64,000 nucleotides of DNA. Origin: Cyanidium caldarium. Lineage: Eukaryota > Rhodophyta > Bangiophyceae > Cyanidiales > Cyanidiaceae. Under the pieces are notes generated by a model. It had not been told where the DNA came from. It saw only the letters and a list, made by a program, of their open reading frames with translations, and made no database searches. The stretch lies in contig JANCYW010000020.1 of assembly GCA_026184775.1 (NCBI GenBank), positions 1 to 64,000 on the forward strand, read 5' to 3'. This document shows, one piece after another, positions 9,823 through 18,179 of this stretch; the first letter of the stretch is position 1, and each line of letters starts with the position of its first letter. The translations under genes and the position numbers were made by a program.

Positions 9823-10476
9823 TCAACACGCGCACGGTTCGTTCGCGCGCTTCCGCCGATCGATCTCGACCATTTCCGGCAACAACAGCTGCTCCTCCTC
9901 GGCATCACGCTTCAGCGCCTGTCGCGCCACCTCGTGAAACGCCGTGTCGACGTTCACGTTTTCCCGTGCGCTCGTCTCGAAGTAGGGCAGGTGGCCGCGC
10001 GCGCCACACCACGCTCGCGCCGCCGCCTCCCCGACCGCCCGCGCCGAACCGCCCGCCGCATCCACCTTGTTGCCCAGCACCACAAACGGGAACGTGGCCG
10101 GGTCGCGCGGCGCCGCCTGCAGCAGGAACTCGTCGCGCCAAGAGTCCAGATCCTCCAGCGTCTTCGCCTCGGTCAGATCGAACACCAGCACACACGCATC
10201 CGCCCCGCGATAAAACGCCGCGCCCAGCGACTGGTATCGCTCCTGTCCCGCCGTGTCCCATATCTGCAGATTCACCCACCGCCTCACGCCCTGCTCTTCC
10301 TCCTCGTTGTCGCCGCCCTCCTCCACCTCCATGTCCTTGGTCAGAAAGTCCGCCCCGATGGTCGCCTTGTACTGCAACGAAAAGCGCCGGTTCACAAACC
10401 GCTCCATCAGCGACGTCTTACCCACTCCCGAGTCTCCCAACACCACCACCTTTAACAGCTTCGGCCGGTGACTCAT
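9823..10476 (-). CDS. RAB7: Rab7-type small GTPase
   Basis: A 217-aa Rab GTPase starting at the ATG giving [16 protein letters not shown]. The open frame extends nine codons upstream only to a GTG. All nucleotide-binding motifs are visible: GDSGVGKT, the switch I stretch [10 protein letters not shown] typical of Rab7, [18 protein letters not shown] and ETSAREN. The C-terminus is CAC, a double-geranylgeranylation signal of the CXC type. Rab7 controls traffic to late endosomes and the vacuole and homotypic fusion there. An acidic insert (about [12 protein letters not shown]) lies between switch I and the WDTAGQE strand, longer than in animal or plant Rab7. It converges on WDR61. Confidence 0.92.
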   Translation of the reverse strand: MSHRPKLLKVVVLGDSGVGKTSLMERFVNRRFSLQYKATIGADFLTKDMEVEEGGDNEEEEQGVRRWVNLQIWDTAGQERYQSLGAAFYRGADACVLVFDLTEAKTLEDLDSWRDEFLLQAAPRDPATFPFVVLGNKVDAAGGSARAVGEAAARAWCGARGHLPYFETSARENVNVDTAFHEVARQALKRDAEEEQLLLPEMVEIDRRKRANEPCAC

Positions 10477-10625
10477 CGGGACGTCGCGGTGATTCTCCCC
10501 CACAGGCGTCCCGGAGACGAAACGCGAACGCCGTGAACGCCCCTCCGGTGCCTCTGCCGTTCCGGCTGCCGTCGGCCCACCGATCGGCGCACCCGATCCT
10601 CCTCCTCCTCCTCCTCCTCCTCACC

Positions 10626-11282
10626 ATGCGCCACTTTCTTCCGCGCATCGCTCCCATCCGCTCCCTCTCGACCACTCCATCCTCAACTTCAGCCGCTCCC
10701 GCATTCCGTGGCGGGTTGCGCGGCTTCCTGGAGCGGCTCCGGCGCGGGCGCGTCTTCCGCGCCGACCTCGAGCCGGAGAACTGGCGACAGCCGTGGCAAG
10801 AGTCGCGCTTCCGATACCCCTCTCCGGGGTAAGTGGACCGTCGAGTGCTGGACAGGATGACAGCCAACGAGACACGAGTTTACCTTTTTGCTCAGAGCAG
10901 TGTCGCCCCAATCGGAGCCTGCCGTGCGAAACGGACGGTGTCGACAAAACCGCTATCTGATCCCACGCACACCCTCTCGGGGGCTGGAGCGTACGCGCTA
11001 GACATGAACTAACCGCCAGCGAGTATATGGCACGCTGCACGACGCAGTTCGCAACGGTCGGCGGCGATACCGCAGGGACCCCAGGAGCGCATCTTCGATA
11101 TCCGGTACTTTGACCGGGACGCCCGGCGGCGGGTGATACGCGAGGCCGAGTTGGTGCGCATCACGCCCGGCGGTCTATCGGGCGAGGCCGCGCAGGAGCA
11201 CGGCGCCGAATCGCTGCCACCAACGCCAGGCCAGGTGCCGCAGTGGCGCCTGCTGGGGTACGGTCGCGACTTTGGGCGTTAG
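10626..11282 (+). CDS. NDUFA7: Complex I subunit NDUFA7 (B14.5a)-like, two exons
   Basis: Exon 1 is 10626-10828 and exon 2 is 11048-11282, joined in frame into a 145-aa protein. The N-terminus (MRHFLPRIAPIRSLSTTPSS) is Arg/Ser/Thr-rich and lacks acid residues, as in a mitochondrial presequence. Exon 2 encodes IPQGPQERIFDIRYFDRDAR. This lines up without gaps with the conserved L-P-x-G-P...Y-Y-x-x-R-D-x-R-R stretch of human NDUFA7, an accessory subunit of respiratory complex I. Without splicing, exon 1 would end in a stop that lies inside the 5' splice site, and the conserved part would have no start codon. The TAG stop overlaps the TAA stop of the convergent HIBCH gene. The family call rests on a short motif. 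Confidence 0.7.
10829..11047 (+). other. Spliceosomal intron in the NDUFA7-like gene
   Basis: 219 nt with the 5' splice site GTAAGT, a branch-point ACTAAC at 11008-11013 and the 3' splice site CGCAG ending at 11047, 34 nt after the branch A. It interrupts a Gly codon (phase 2), and splicing restores one reading frame. An alternative acceptor at 11023 (GAG) keeps the same frame but is weaker. Introns are rare in Cyanidioschyzon (a few dozen genes) and use this strict consensus. This is the only well-supported intron in the window. Confidence 0.78.
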
Positions 11283-12955
11283 AGGGAGGCGCGGGCGTGG
11301 GCGGTGGTATCGGCACCGGCATCGCCGTCCAGCACCAAATCGGTGTCGCCTTCGGGCAGCGTAAAGTATTGTCGGATGTACTGACGCACTTGATCAGCAC
11401 CATCTCGCTCCAGCCACACCTCCACCGACGGCGCTGAGTGCCATCGCGGCCGACGGTCCTTGTCCACCAGCTGCGCGCGTACGCCCTCGCGAAAGTCGCC
11501 ATGGCGCAGAAACCACAGCGTGGTGCGAAACTCGCGCCGCAGACACGCCTGCAAACTCGGCGACTCGACACCCTGTCGCGCCACTGCCTCGAACGCCACC
11601 AGCAGCGACAGCGGCGAGGCGGCGCGCATCGCCTGCAGACACTGCTCGGCAAATTGCCGCTCCGGCGCGGACGAGCTCGACGTCACCGCGCGCTCCAGCG
11701 ACTGCAAAATGGACAGCACCGAGTCATGCCGCTGCGGACTGAAATGCGCCTCGATGCTGCCGCCGTGCTGTTGCAGCACGCCGGGCTCGGCGGGCGGCGC
11801 CTCGGCGGCAAACATATCCAACAGCGCATCCAGCTCGCCCGCCAGCTGATGGCCGTCGCGCCCGGCCCGATGCGCCCGGGCGGCCGCATCACTCGCCGCC
11901 TCCACCAATGCACACAGCCGCGCGCTCGGACAGAAATGCGTCGCGACGCCCAGCTCCAGACAGTCGCGCCCAACCACCCGCGCCCCGGTGAGCGCCAACC
12001 ACACTCCCACCGCCACCGGTTCCGGCATTCCCGGTGCGTTGGTGCCCTCTCGGCGCCACTGCAGCAGCCGCGGCAGAAACCAGGTGGCGCCGATATCCGG
12101 ATGAAAGCCGATGGCGCCCTCGGGCATGGCGAACACGGTGTGTTCGGTGCACACCCGAAAGCGGCCGTGCAACGACAAACCGGCACCGCCGCCCATCACA
12201 ATGCCGCCCAGCAGGGACACTTGCAGCACCGGCGGTGGCGACGTCGTTGTAACGGCGCCGAGTCCGTTCCCCAACAAACTGTCCAGCATGTACTCGTGCG
12301 CGAAGAATTGCCGCTGCCGACGATACCCGTCCGACTCTAGCCCCAGCTGATACATGGCGCGCACGTCGCCGCCCGCACAGAAAAAGCGGGCGCGTGGGGC
12401 AGCCGGTGCCGAGTCCGGTGGCGGACGCACATGCCACCGGCCTGCGGACTCGTCCCGAGACAGGTGCGGTCGCACCGGAAACACCGCGTCGCAGCTGCTG
12501 CTCACCATAAACAGCACGCTGGCCGGTGGGTGTTTCCCGGCAGATTTGGCAGCGACACCCACCAACCATTGCGATGCGAACCGCTCCAGGTATCGTTGTC
12601 GCATAGCCGCCGCCATGGGATACGACAAGGCGTTCATGGCCTGCGGTCGATTCAGCACCCACGTCAGCACGCCGTCGTCGACCGCGCCGCCTCGCCCGCC
12701 CACCTCCTCCACTTGCACCGATCGCCACGCTTCCGCATCGCGCGTATCACACACTGCCATAAACCGTTGCAGGTGCTCGCGCCCACCGATCTCCCACACC
12801 TGCCCCTCGCCCAGCGGCAGCACCCGCAGTCGCGCTGGATCGACGTTCGCCACACGGGCCATCCAACGCCGCGCCCTGCAACCCGCCCAACGGTCGCCCA
12901 GTCGTCGTCGTGCCACGCCCGACAACCGCTGCACCCGAGCCAACGTCTGCCACAT
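11279..12955 (-). CDS. HIBCH: 3-hydroxyisobutyryl-CoA hydrolase, mitochondrial
   Basis: A 558-aa protein from an ATG start, with an Arg-rich, acid-poor N-terminus consistent with a mitochondrial presequence. The enoyl-CoA hydratase/isomerase fold is recognised by WVLNRPQAMNALS, by RARFFCAGGDVRAMYQL (the oxyanion-hole loop), and by GGIVMGGGAGLSLHGRFRV. It is also shown by the HIBCH signature MPEGAIGFHPDIGATWFLPR, in which Glu and Asp act in thioester hydrolysis. The C-terminal half has the ECH_2 arrangement typical of HIBCH (QCLQAMRAASPLSLLVAFEA). The enzyme hydrolyses 3-hydroxyisobutyryl-CoA in valine breakdown. It is longer than usual (about 385 aa) because of the presequence and loops. Its TAA stop overlaps the TAG stop of the NDUFA7-like gene, and it is divergent from the alpha/beta hydrolase gene. 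Confidence 0.85.
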   Translation of the reverse strand: MWQTLARVQRLSGVARRRLGDRWAGCRARRWMARVANVDPARLRVLPLGEGQVWEIGGREHLQRFMAVCDTRDAEAWRSVQVEEVGGRGGAVDDGVLTWVLNRPQAMNALSYPMAAAMRQRYLERFASQWLVGVAAKSAGKHPPASVLFMVSSSCDAVFPVRPHLSRDESAGRWHVRPPPDSAPAAPRARFFCAGGDVRAMYQLGLESDGYRRQRQFFAHEYMLDSLLGNGLGAVTTTSPPPVLQVSLLGGIVMGGGAGLSLHGRFRVCTEHTVFAMPEGAIGFHPDIGATWFLPRLLQWRREGTNAPGMPEPVAVGVWLALTGARVVGRDCLELGVATHFCPSARLCALVEAASDAAARAHRAGRDGHQLAGELDALLDMFAAEAPPAEPGVLQQHGGSIEAHFSPQRHDSVLSILQSLERAVTSSSSAPERQFAEQCLQAMRAASPLSLLVAFEAVARQGVESPSLQACLRREFRTTLWFLRHGDFREGVRAQLVDKDRRPRWHSAPSVEVWLERDGADQVRQYIRQYFTLPEGDTDLVLDGDAGADTTAHARASL

Positions 12956-13047
12956 CGACGGCCACTCCGCAGGGACTGTGTGTGTGTGTGTAGGGGAGAG
13001 GGGGGAGTGCGTGCTGTCCTCGGCATCGAAATGCGCGCCCGCGTCGG

Positions 13048-14436
13048 ATGGGCGCGCTTCACCGCGGACACCCGGGACAGGTGAAGGCGGGAGTGCGGAG
13101 ACGCTTCACGGTGTTTATGGTCAAGTCAGAGGGATCTGGTGGGAGTGGAGCCAGTTGTGTGGGGTTTGTGGCGTGTGGGGCGAGTTGGAGGGCGGCGGAC
13201 AAGGTGAACGGATGGGCTGGGAGAGGGCCCACGAGGTGCGCCCGTCTTCCCAGGCGATGGTCCGCACGGCCACCCTCTTGGAGGCGCTGCTGTGTTATGG
13301 TCGGCCAGGAGTCAACAAGGGTAGATGACCGAGTGCATTCCACGCCAGCTCCCGTCTCCTCTGGTGATGGAGAGGTTGCAGCGACACCCGACACGCCGCC
13401 CATAACTCGACACACCTTTTCGTTCCACGGCTGCCGGTGTTCCTACCTGGCGTGTTTGCCCGACTCGCCTCCTCATTCTCCGACCTCCTCATTACCTCCT
13501 GCGACACCCGTCGTGTGTGTGCACGGCTTTGGTGCGGGCGCCTTTCACTGGAAGAAGAACCTGCCGGCGCTGGCCGCTGCCGGACACGCGGCGTACGCGC
13601 TGGACCTGCTGGGGTTTGGCGACTCGGACATGCCCCAACCGGGCGCGCTGGCGCCCGATGGCCGCTTTCGAGTGGCGTACACCTTTGAGGTCTGGGGCGC
13701 GCAGATTCGACGCTTTGTGGAACGGGTGGTGATGCCGGTCGCCGGCGTTTCACAGGTGGCGCTGGTGGCCAACTCCATCGGCTGCCTGGCGGCGCTACAA
13801 GCTGCCCACAGCGAGCGCGCCGAGCGGAAACCTGTCGCCCCTGTCATCGCCGCGGTGACCTGCATCAATCCCTCGCTGCGCATGCTGCACGTCAAGAAGC
13901 GCAGCTGGCTGAACGGCATCGTCGCCCCGGCGATGATCCGCCTGTTGGCGTATCGCCCCTTCGCCACCCGCTTCTTTGCGCTGCTGCGACGTCCGCGCGT
14001 GCTGCGGCGCATTCTCTGCACTGCGTACGCGGTCAGCAACCGCGATGGCGATGCGGCCGCGGCGGCCGTCGTCACCGAGCAATTGGTGGAGGAGGTGCGT
14101 CGGCCGGCGCTACGACCCGGCGCGCTGGACGTGTTCCTGGCGTTCACCGCCTACGACCACGGCCCGCTGGCCGAAGAGCTCATCGCGGAGATGGCCGCCA
14201 ACACCGCCACCGCTCCGCCTCCCCGCGTATGCATTCTGTGGAGCGAGCGGGACCCGTGGGAGCGCTTCCACCTCGGCCACGCCACCTTCGCCACGCTGCC
14301 GGGCGTGTCGCGCTTTGTGCGCTTGCCCGGTCTGGGACACTGCCCCCAAGACCAGGCGCCCGAAGTGGTCAACCCGTTGTTGCTCGAACTGCTGCGCGAA
14401 CTGCCCGCACCACTACCGCCACCATCCTCTGCCTAG
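13048..14436 (+). CDS. Alpha/beta hydrolase, probably plastid-targeted
   Basis: The open frame from ATG 13048 gives 462 aa. The alpha/beta hydrolase domain begins near residue 120. It shows VVCVHGFGAGAFHWKKNLPA (oxyanion loop) and AYALDLLGFGDSD. The nucleophile elbow is A-N-S-I-G with Ser243, the acid is in LWSERDPWE (Asp402) and the histidine in LPGLGHCPQDQAPE (His431), so the triad is complete. This arrangement resembles plant plastid hydrolases of the pheophytinase and At4g36530 type, but substrate cannot be told. The first 110 residues are low-complexity; ATG codons at 13117 and 13297 are alternative starts, the latter leaving a shorter transit-peptide-like leader. It is divergent from HIBCH. 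Confidence 0.75.
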   Translation: MGALHRGHPGQVKAGVRRRFTVFMVKSEGSGGSGASCVGFVACGASWRAADKVNGWAGRGPTRCARLPRRWSARPPSWRRCCVMVGQESTRVDDRVHSTPAPVSSGDGEVAATPDTPPITRHTFSFHGCRCSYLACLPDSPPHSPTSSLPPATPVVCVHGFGAGAFHWKKNLPALAAAGHAAYALDLLGFGDSDMPQPGALAPDGRFRVAYTFEVWGAQIRRFVERVVMPVAGVSQVALVANSIGCLAALQAAHSERAERKPVAPVIAAVTCINPSLRMLHVKKRSWLNGIVAPAMIRLLAYRPFATRFFALLRRPRVLRRILCTAYAVSNRDGDAAAAAVVTEQLVEEVRRPALRPGALDVFLAFTAYDHGPLAEELIAEMAANTATAPPPRVCILWSERDPWERFHLGHATFATLPGVSRFVRLPGLGHCPQDQAPEVVNPLLLELLRELPAPLPPPSSA

Positions 14437-14658
14437 TACGCATTCTGTAAAGCTGGCTTCCTTTTTGCGTCGCCCCGCTGCTCCTCTTCGGGTGTGTCTC
14501 TCGCTCTCTCTGCGCATCGCGCCTCGCTGGCCGTGTTCGCGCGCACCCGTCCTCGTTGCGAGCGGGCAGGCGTGCTCCCGTTTCGGCAGGTGGCTGCTCG
14601 ACACGACACGACAGGACACAACGGACCGTTGTGGTGCAGTATTCTCCCAAACTGCGGA

Positions 14659-16039
14659 ATGAGCACCGAAGCCGACATCCGTTCGACGCTTGGTCACAGC
14701 GGCACCGGCGACCATAGACCGTCCCGGCGCGCCTCGGACGCATCGCGCCCGCACCGACGGCGCGGCTCGTTGACCCGGGCAACTGCCGACGACGGCGACG
14801 AGGACGACGACCTCGCTGTGGACCGCGCCAGTGTGGAGCGGCTTTCGGACACGGCCAGCGTGGATTGTCCATTGTGCCTGGAGGAGCTGGACACCACGGA
14901 CCGGTCGGTGCGGCCGTGTCGCTGCGGCTACCAGGTGTGTCTGTGGTGTCTGAACCGACTGCGGCTGGCGTGCGAAGTGGGTCAGGTAGCGCGATGTCCG
15001 GCGTGTCGCACGCCGTACGATGAGGACAAGTTTGAGATACTACAGCGGTTGGATCCGGAGGTGGTGGCGGAGCGGGAGCGGCGGCGAGAGTTGGAGCGAC
15101 GCTCTCGGGAGCGCCGCGAGCGCCAGCGCCGCCTGGAGGATGAGCGACGGCAACACCGGGAGTATCAGTTGCTGCGGCGGCTGAAGCGCCTGCGACAGAC
15201 GTTTGTGCTGCGCCGCAACTTGGTGTGTGTGCGGGAGCTGGCGCCGGCGCTGTGGTCGGAGCGGCTGCTGCGGCGGCACGACCTGTTCGGGCGGCACGGG
15301 CGCATCCGGCGGGTGCTGCTGGTGGACGGCATCGGTGTGTACATCGAGTACGACGGCGAGGAGGCGGCAGCGCGGGCCATCAGCGCTCTGAATGGCGAGC
15401 GGTGGCAGGGCCGCGAGCTGCGCCTCAGCCTGGCCACGGTGCGGTACTGCGAGGCGTTTGTGCGCGCCGCCGAGGCGTACGTGCAAGCGCGCCAGGGACC
15501 GGCGGCGGCAGCGACGATACCGAAGACGACGAATGTTTCCAAAAGCCTGGACACCGCGGAGGGGCACGCGGCTGCCAAACCGTTGGAGCTGCCACACCGG
15601 GTGCGCTGTCCCAATCCACACTGCCTGTATCAGCACGAGCTGGTGCCCGAGTCGCTGGCGCTGACCAAAGAGGCGTTCCTGGAGAGCAGCTACGGCCCGC
15701 CGCCCCCGCCGCATGCATTCGCGGCCCACAGCATCCCGGCGGAGACGGGAACGATGACGACAGCAGCAGCGACACGGCGGTTGGAGCAGGTGGGTTCGCC
15801 CGTAGAGTCCTCCCTGCTCACCGCCATGGGCGTTGGGCGGGGCGCAGACGCCCTCGGGATGGCCGCCTCGGTGCCGTGTCTCTCGACGGATGCAGAGGCG
15901 CCCTCTGCGGCCGATCCGGAGTATCAACCGCCGCGCGGACGTTCCCGGCGGCGCAGCGGCGCCCCGGGCCACTCCCTCTCACCATCTGCGCTGGCACACA
16001 AGGCACCCGGAGCGCGCACCCAGCCTATCCGCGCACCAC

Positions 16040-16076
<37 letters not shown>

Positions 16077-16629
16077 GACGGCATCGTCGCTGTCAGCGGA
16101 AACGACGGATCTGCCGCTGTGCGCCTCGGGCCCGTCCAGCTTGCACTCCTCGCTGGGCCACAAAGAGTCGCGCTCCAGCTCCATCGACAGCGCCGAGGTG
16201 TTGCTGGTGGCCGATAGCGATCCGGTGCTGGAGCGCACGCCCGGCCGCGTGCACAGCCGGGCGGCATCGGCGTTCGGGGCGATCGGGCAGCCGCGTCGCC
16301 CGGATGCCCGGAACGGACCGGCATCGGGCGGGCCGCGGTCGTCGACGTCCTGGTCGACACCGTCGCCCGCACTCCCTCAGCAGTTTCACCACGGACAACC
16401 GCCACCGCCGACGGCGGTGTGGGAGCTGGTGGACGCGCTGGCCAGCATCGGAGTCACCAACGTGCATTTCGAAAGCGAAACCGAGAATACCGCCTCGTCT
16501 GCATCGACATCGAACGGGATGTTGGTGCCGGAGGCGCCGAGCGACGGAGGCCACGCGCACTGGCTGCAGCGCCTGTTGCAGGCGCCCACGGACGATCCGG
16601 CAGAAGAGCAGCACGACGGAACGGGGTAG
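14659..16629 (+). CDS. CNOT4: CNOT4/Not4-type RING E3 ubiquitin ligase
   Basis: A 656-aa protein from ATG 14659; the frame is open further upstream only from a GTG. Residues 70-118 form the C4C4 RING finger that marks Not4: CPLCLEEL, PCRCGYQVCLWCLNRL and CPACRTPY, with every ligand a Cys. An Arg/Glu-rich helix follows, then an RRM (about 190-275) introduced by RNLVCVREL. A zinc-finger segment reads CPNPHCLYQHE, as in Not4. The family ubiquitylates ribosomal and nascent-chain substrates as part of, or beside, the CCR4-NOT deadenylase. The long C-terminal half is low-complexity and includes an alanine run encoded by a (cag)n tract at about 16040-16072. An insert of about 40 residues separates the Cys of the RYC motif from the zinc finger. 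It converges on the TauE-type gene. Confidence 0.85.
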
Positions 16630-16694
16630 GGGAGTGGATTTACCGCTCCCGGCGTTGGGCAGTAAACCGTGCGCGTCGGCACGCTACATCCCGC

Positions 16695-17807
16695 TCACTG
16701 CACATTCCGGTGCACGACGCTGGTCACGCCGACCAGCACGCCCAACGTCAGGAACACTGCCGCCAACAGTCGTTGCATTTTGGCGGCGTCGCGCACCATC
16801 CAGGACTGCAGCCGCGGGCCCAGCTGCCCGCCCACTATCACACCGGGCACGGTGTACTGCACCAGCGGCCATGGCACGCCGGTCGATGGGACCGCGCTCG
16901 TCAGCTGCTGCTCCCGCCACTGTCGCGACAGCGTGTACACCTGGGCGCTGGCCGCGACCGCCGCCGTCACCAACACCACGAACACGCTGGTGCCGGCGGC
17001 CACCGAGTGCGGCACGCGATGGCGAGACAGCAACTGCGGCACCACCGCCTCGCCGATGCCGATACCCAACAGGCCGGTCAGCAGGGCGCCGGCGGCGGTC
17101 ATCGCCACACCTGTGGTGCCCAGCGGCAGCGCGGTCTTGGCATGCACACTGCTGCCGCTGTGCTTCCCCGACGCGCCATCCGTCATGGTCACCGAGCACG
17201 CCGCCTCCGACGCCGGCCCCGAGCGCTTGTCTCCGGCGTGCGGATGCACCAGCGGCAACGCTCGCGTCGGCCGCGCCGATGACCAGGTCGCCGCACCGAC
17301 GCGACCATCGGCCGCCGTCGCCACGGCACCCCTCTCCTCGCGTTCATGATGCAGCCGGCGCCACAGGCTCACGCTCAGCGCCACCATCATCAGCCCGTAC
17401 AAACCGCGCAGTACCCGCTCCGCCAAGTGCCCGCTCAGCAGCGCGCCCAGCAACGCCACCGGCAGTGCGCAACGTAGAAACCGCCATCCCAGCGCGTAAT
17501 CGATACAGCCCATCCGCGCGTACGCCCACAGGCCCGAGGCGAACGAACACGCCTCGGTCAGCAACGCCGACGCCACCGCCTGCGCCGTGCTGTGCAGCGC
17601 ATACCGCGACCCCAACACCGGGAACAACAACACGAACAGGGGCGTGTACAGCGCCGCCCCGCCGATACCGCACATTTGCGCCAGCGTGGCCACCACCAAC
17701 GACACCGGGAACATAAACCCGTATCGAGTATCGACATTCAGAGGCCATGGCAGCGTGTCGGTAAGCGCGGTGTCGATAACACGCGACACCGTGAGGTTGG
17801 CCGTCAT
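16695..17807 (-). CDS. TauE/SafE-type membrane permease
   Basis: A 370-aa polytopic membrane protein from ATG 17807. Two halves each contain several hydrophobic segments. The first opens with SLVVATLAQMCGIGGAALY and the second with GVAMTAAGALLTGLLGIGIGE. These inverted-repeat GIGG/GIG(I)GE turns are the signature of the TauE/SafE (DUF81) family. The halves are joined by a hydrophilic loop of about 80 residues rich in Ser, Ala and Arg. Related proteins move sulfite, sulfonates or other organic anions, and plant and algal members are largely uncharacterised. Substrate and membrane are unknown. The second half ends with PGVIVGGQLGPRL, also a family motif. It converges on CNOT4. Confidence 0.82.
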   Translation of the reverse strand: MTANLTVSRVIDTALTDTLPWPLNVDTRYGFMFPVSLVVATLAQMCGIGGAALYTPLFVLLFPVLGSRYALHSTAQAVASALLTEACSFASGLWAYARMGCIDYALGWRFLRCALPVALLGALLSGHLAERVLRGLYGLMMVALSVSLWRRLHHEREERGAVATAADGRVGAATWSSARPTRALPLVHPHAGDKRSGPASEAACSVTMTDGASGKHSGSSVHAKTALPLGTTGVAMTAAGALLTGLLGIGIGEAVVPQLLSRHRVPHSVAAGTSVFVVLVTAAVAASAQVYTLSRQWREQQLTSAVPSTGVPWPLVQYTVPGVIVGGQLGPRLQSWMVRDAAKMQRLLAAVFLTLGVLVGVTSVVHRNVQ

Positions 17808-18179
17808 ACTCGGCACCGGAGACGGCTGCGGGGAGACACGCGATCGACTCGAAGCAGCCCTCGTGATGCTTTCCCACGGAATCCTTCACTTCAGCCACTG
17901 GGATCGTCTTCCATACCCCTTGTTCCACTCGTCCGTTGCCGAGCTCCCGTTCCCACGTTACACCACCACCACCACCACCACCACCATCGTCGTCGTCGTC
18001 GTCGTCGTCGTCTCGCAGCGCGCCTGTCGGGAGCGCCCCGATCGCGCCATCCGAGCGCGGATGCGTGCGCGCTTTTGCGACCGGCGCTCCCGACGACCAC
18101 CCGCCTGCCTCTCATGCGGACACCTCCCTGAGACCTCCTCTGCAGCGGCTGAAAACCGCCAAGCGGTCCACTCCACATT
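17808..18179. other. Divergent promoter region with (cac)n(cgt)n microsatellite
   Basis: This interval separates the TauE-type and RFTS-bromodomain genes. At 17961-18012 a run of cac triplets passes directly into a run of cgt triplets, 52 bp in all. No gene is seen. It should contain both promoters and 5' leaders. Confidence 0.6.
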
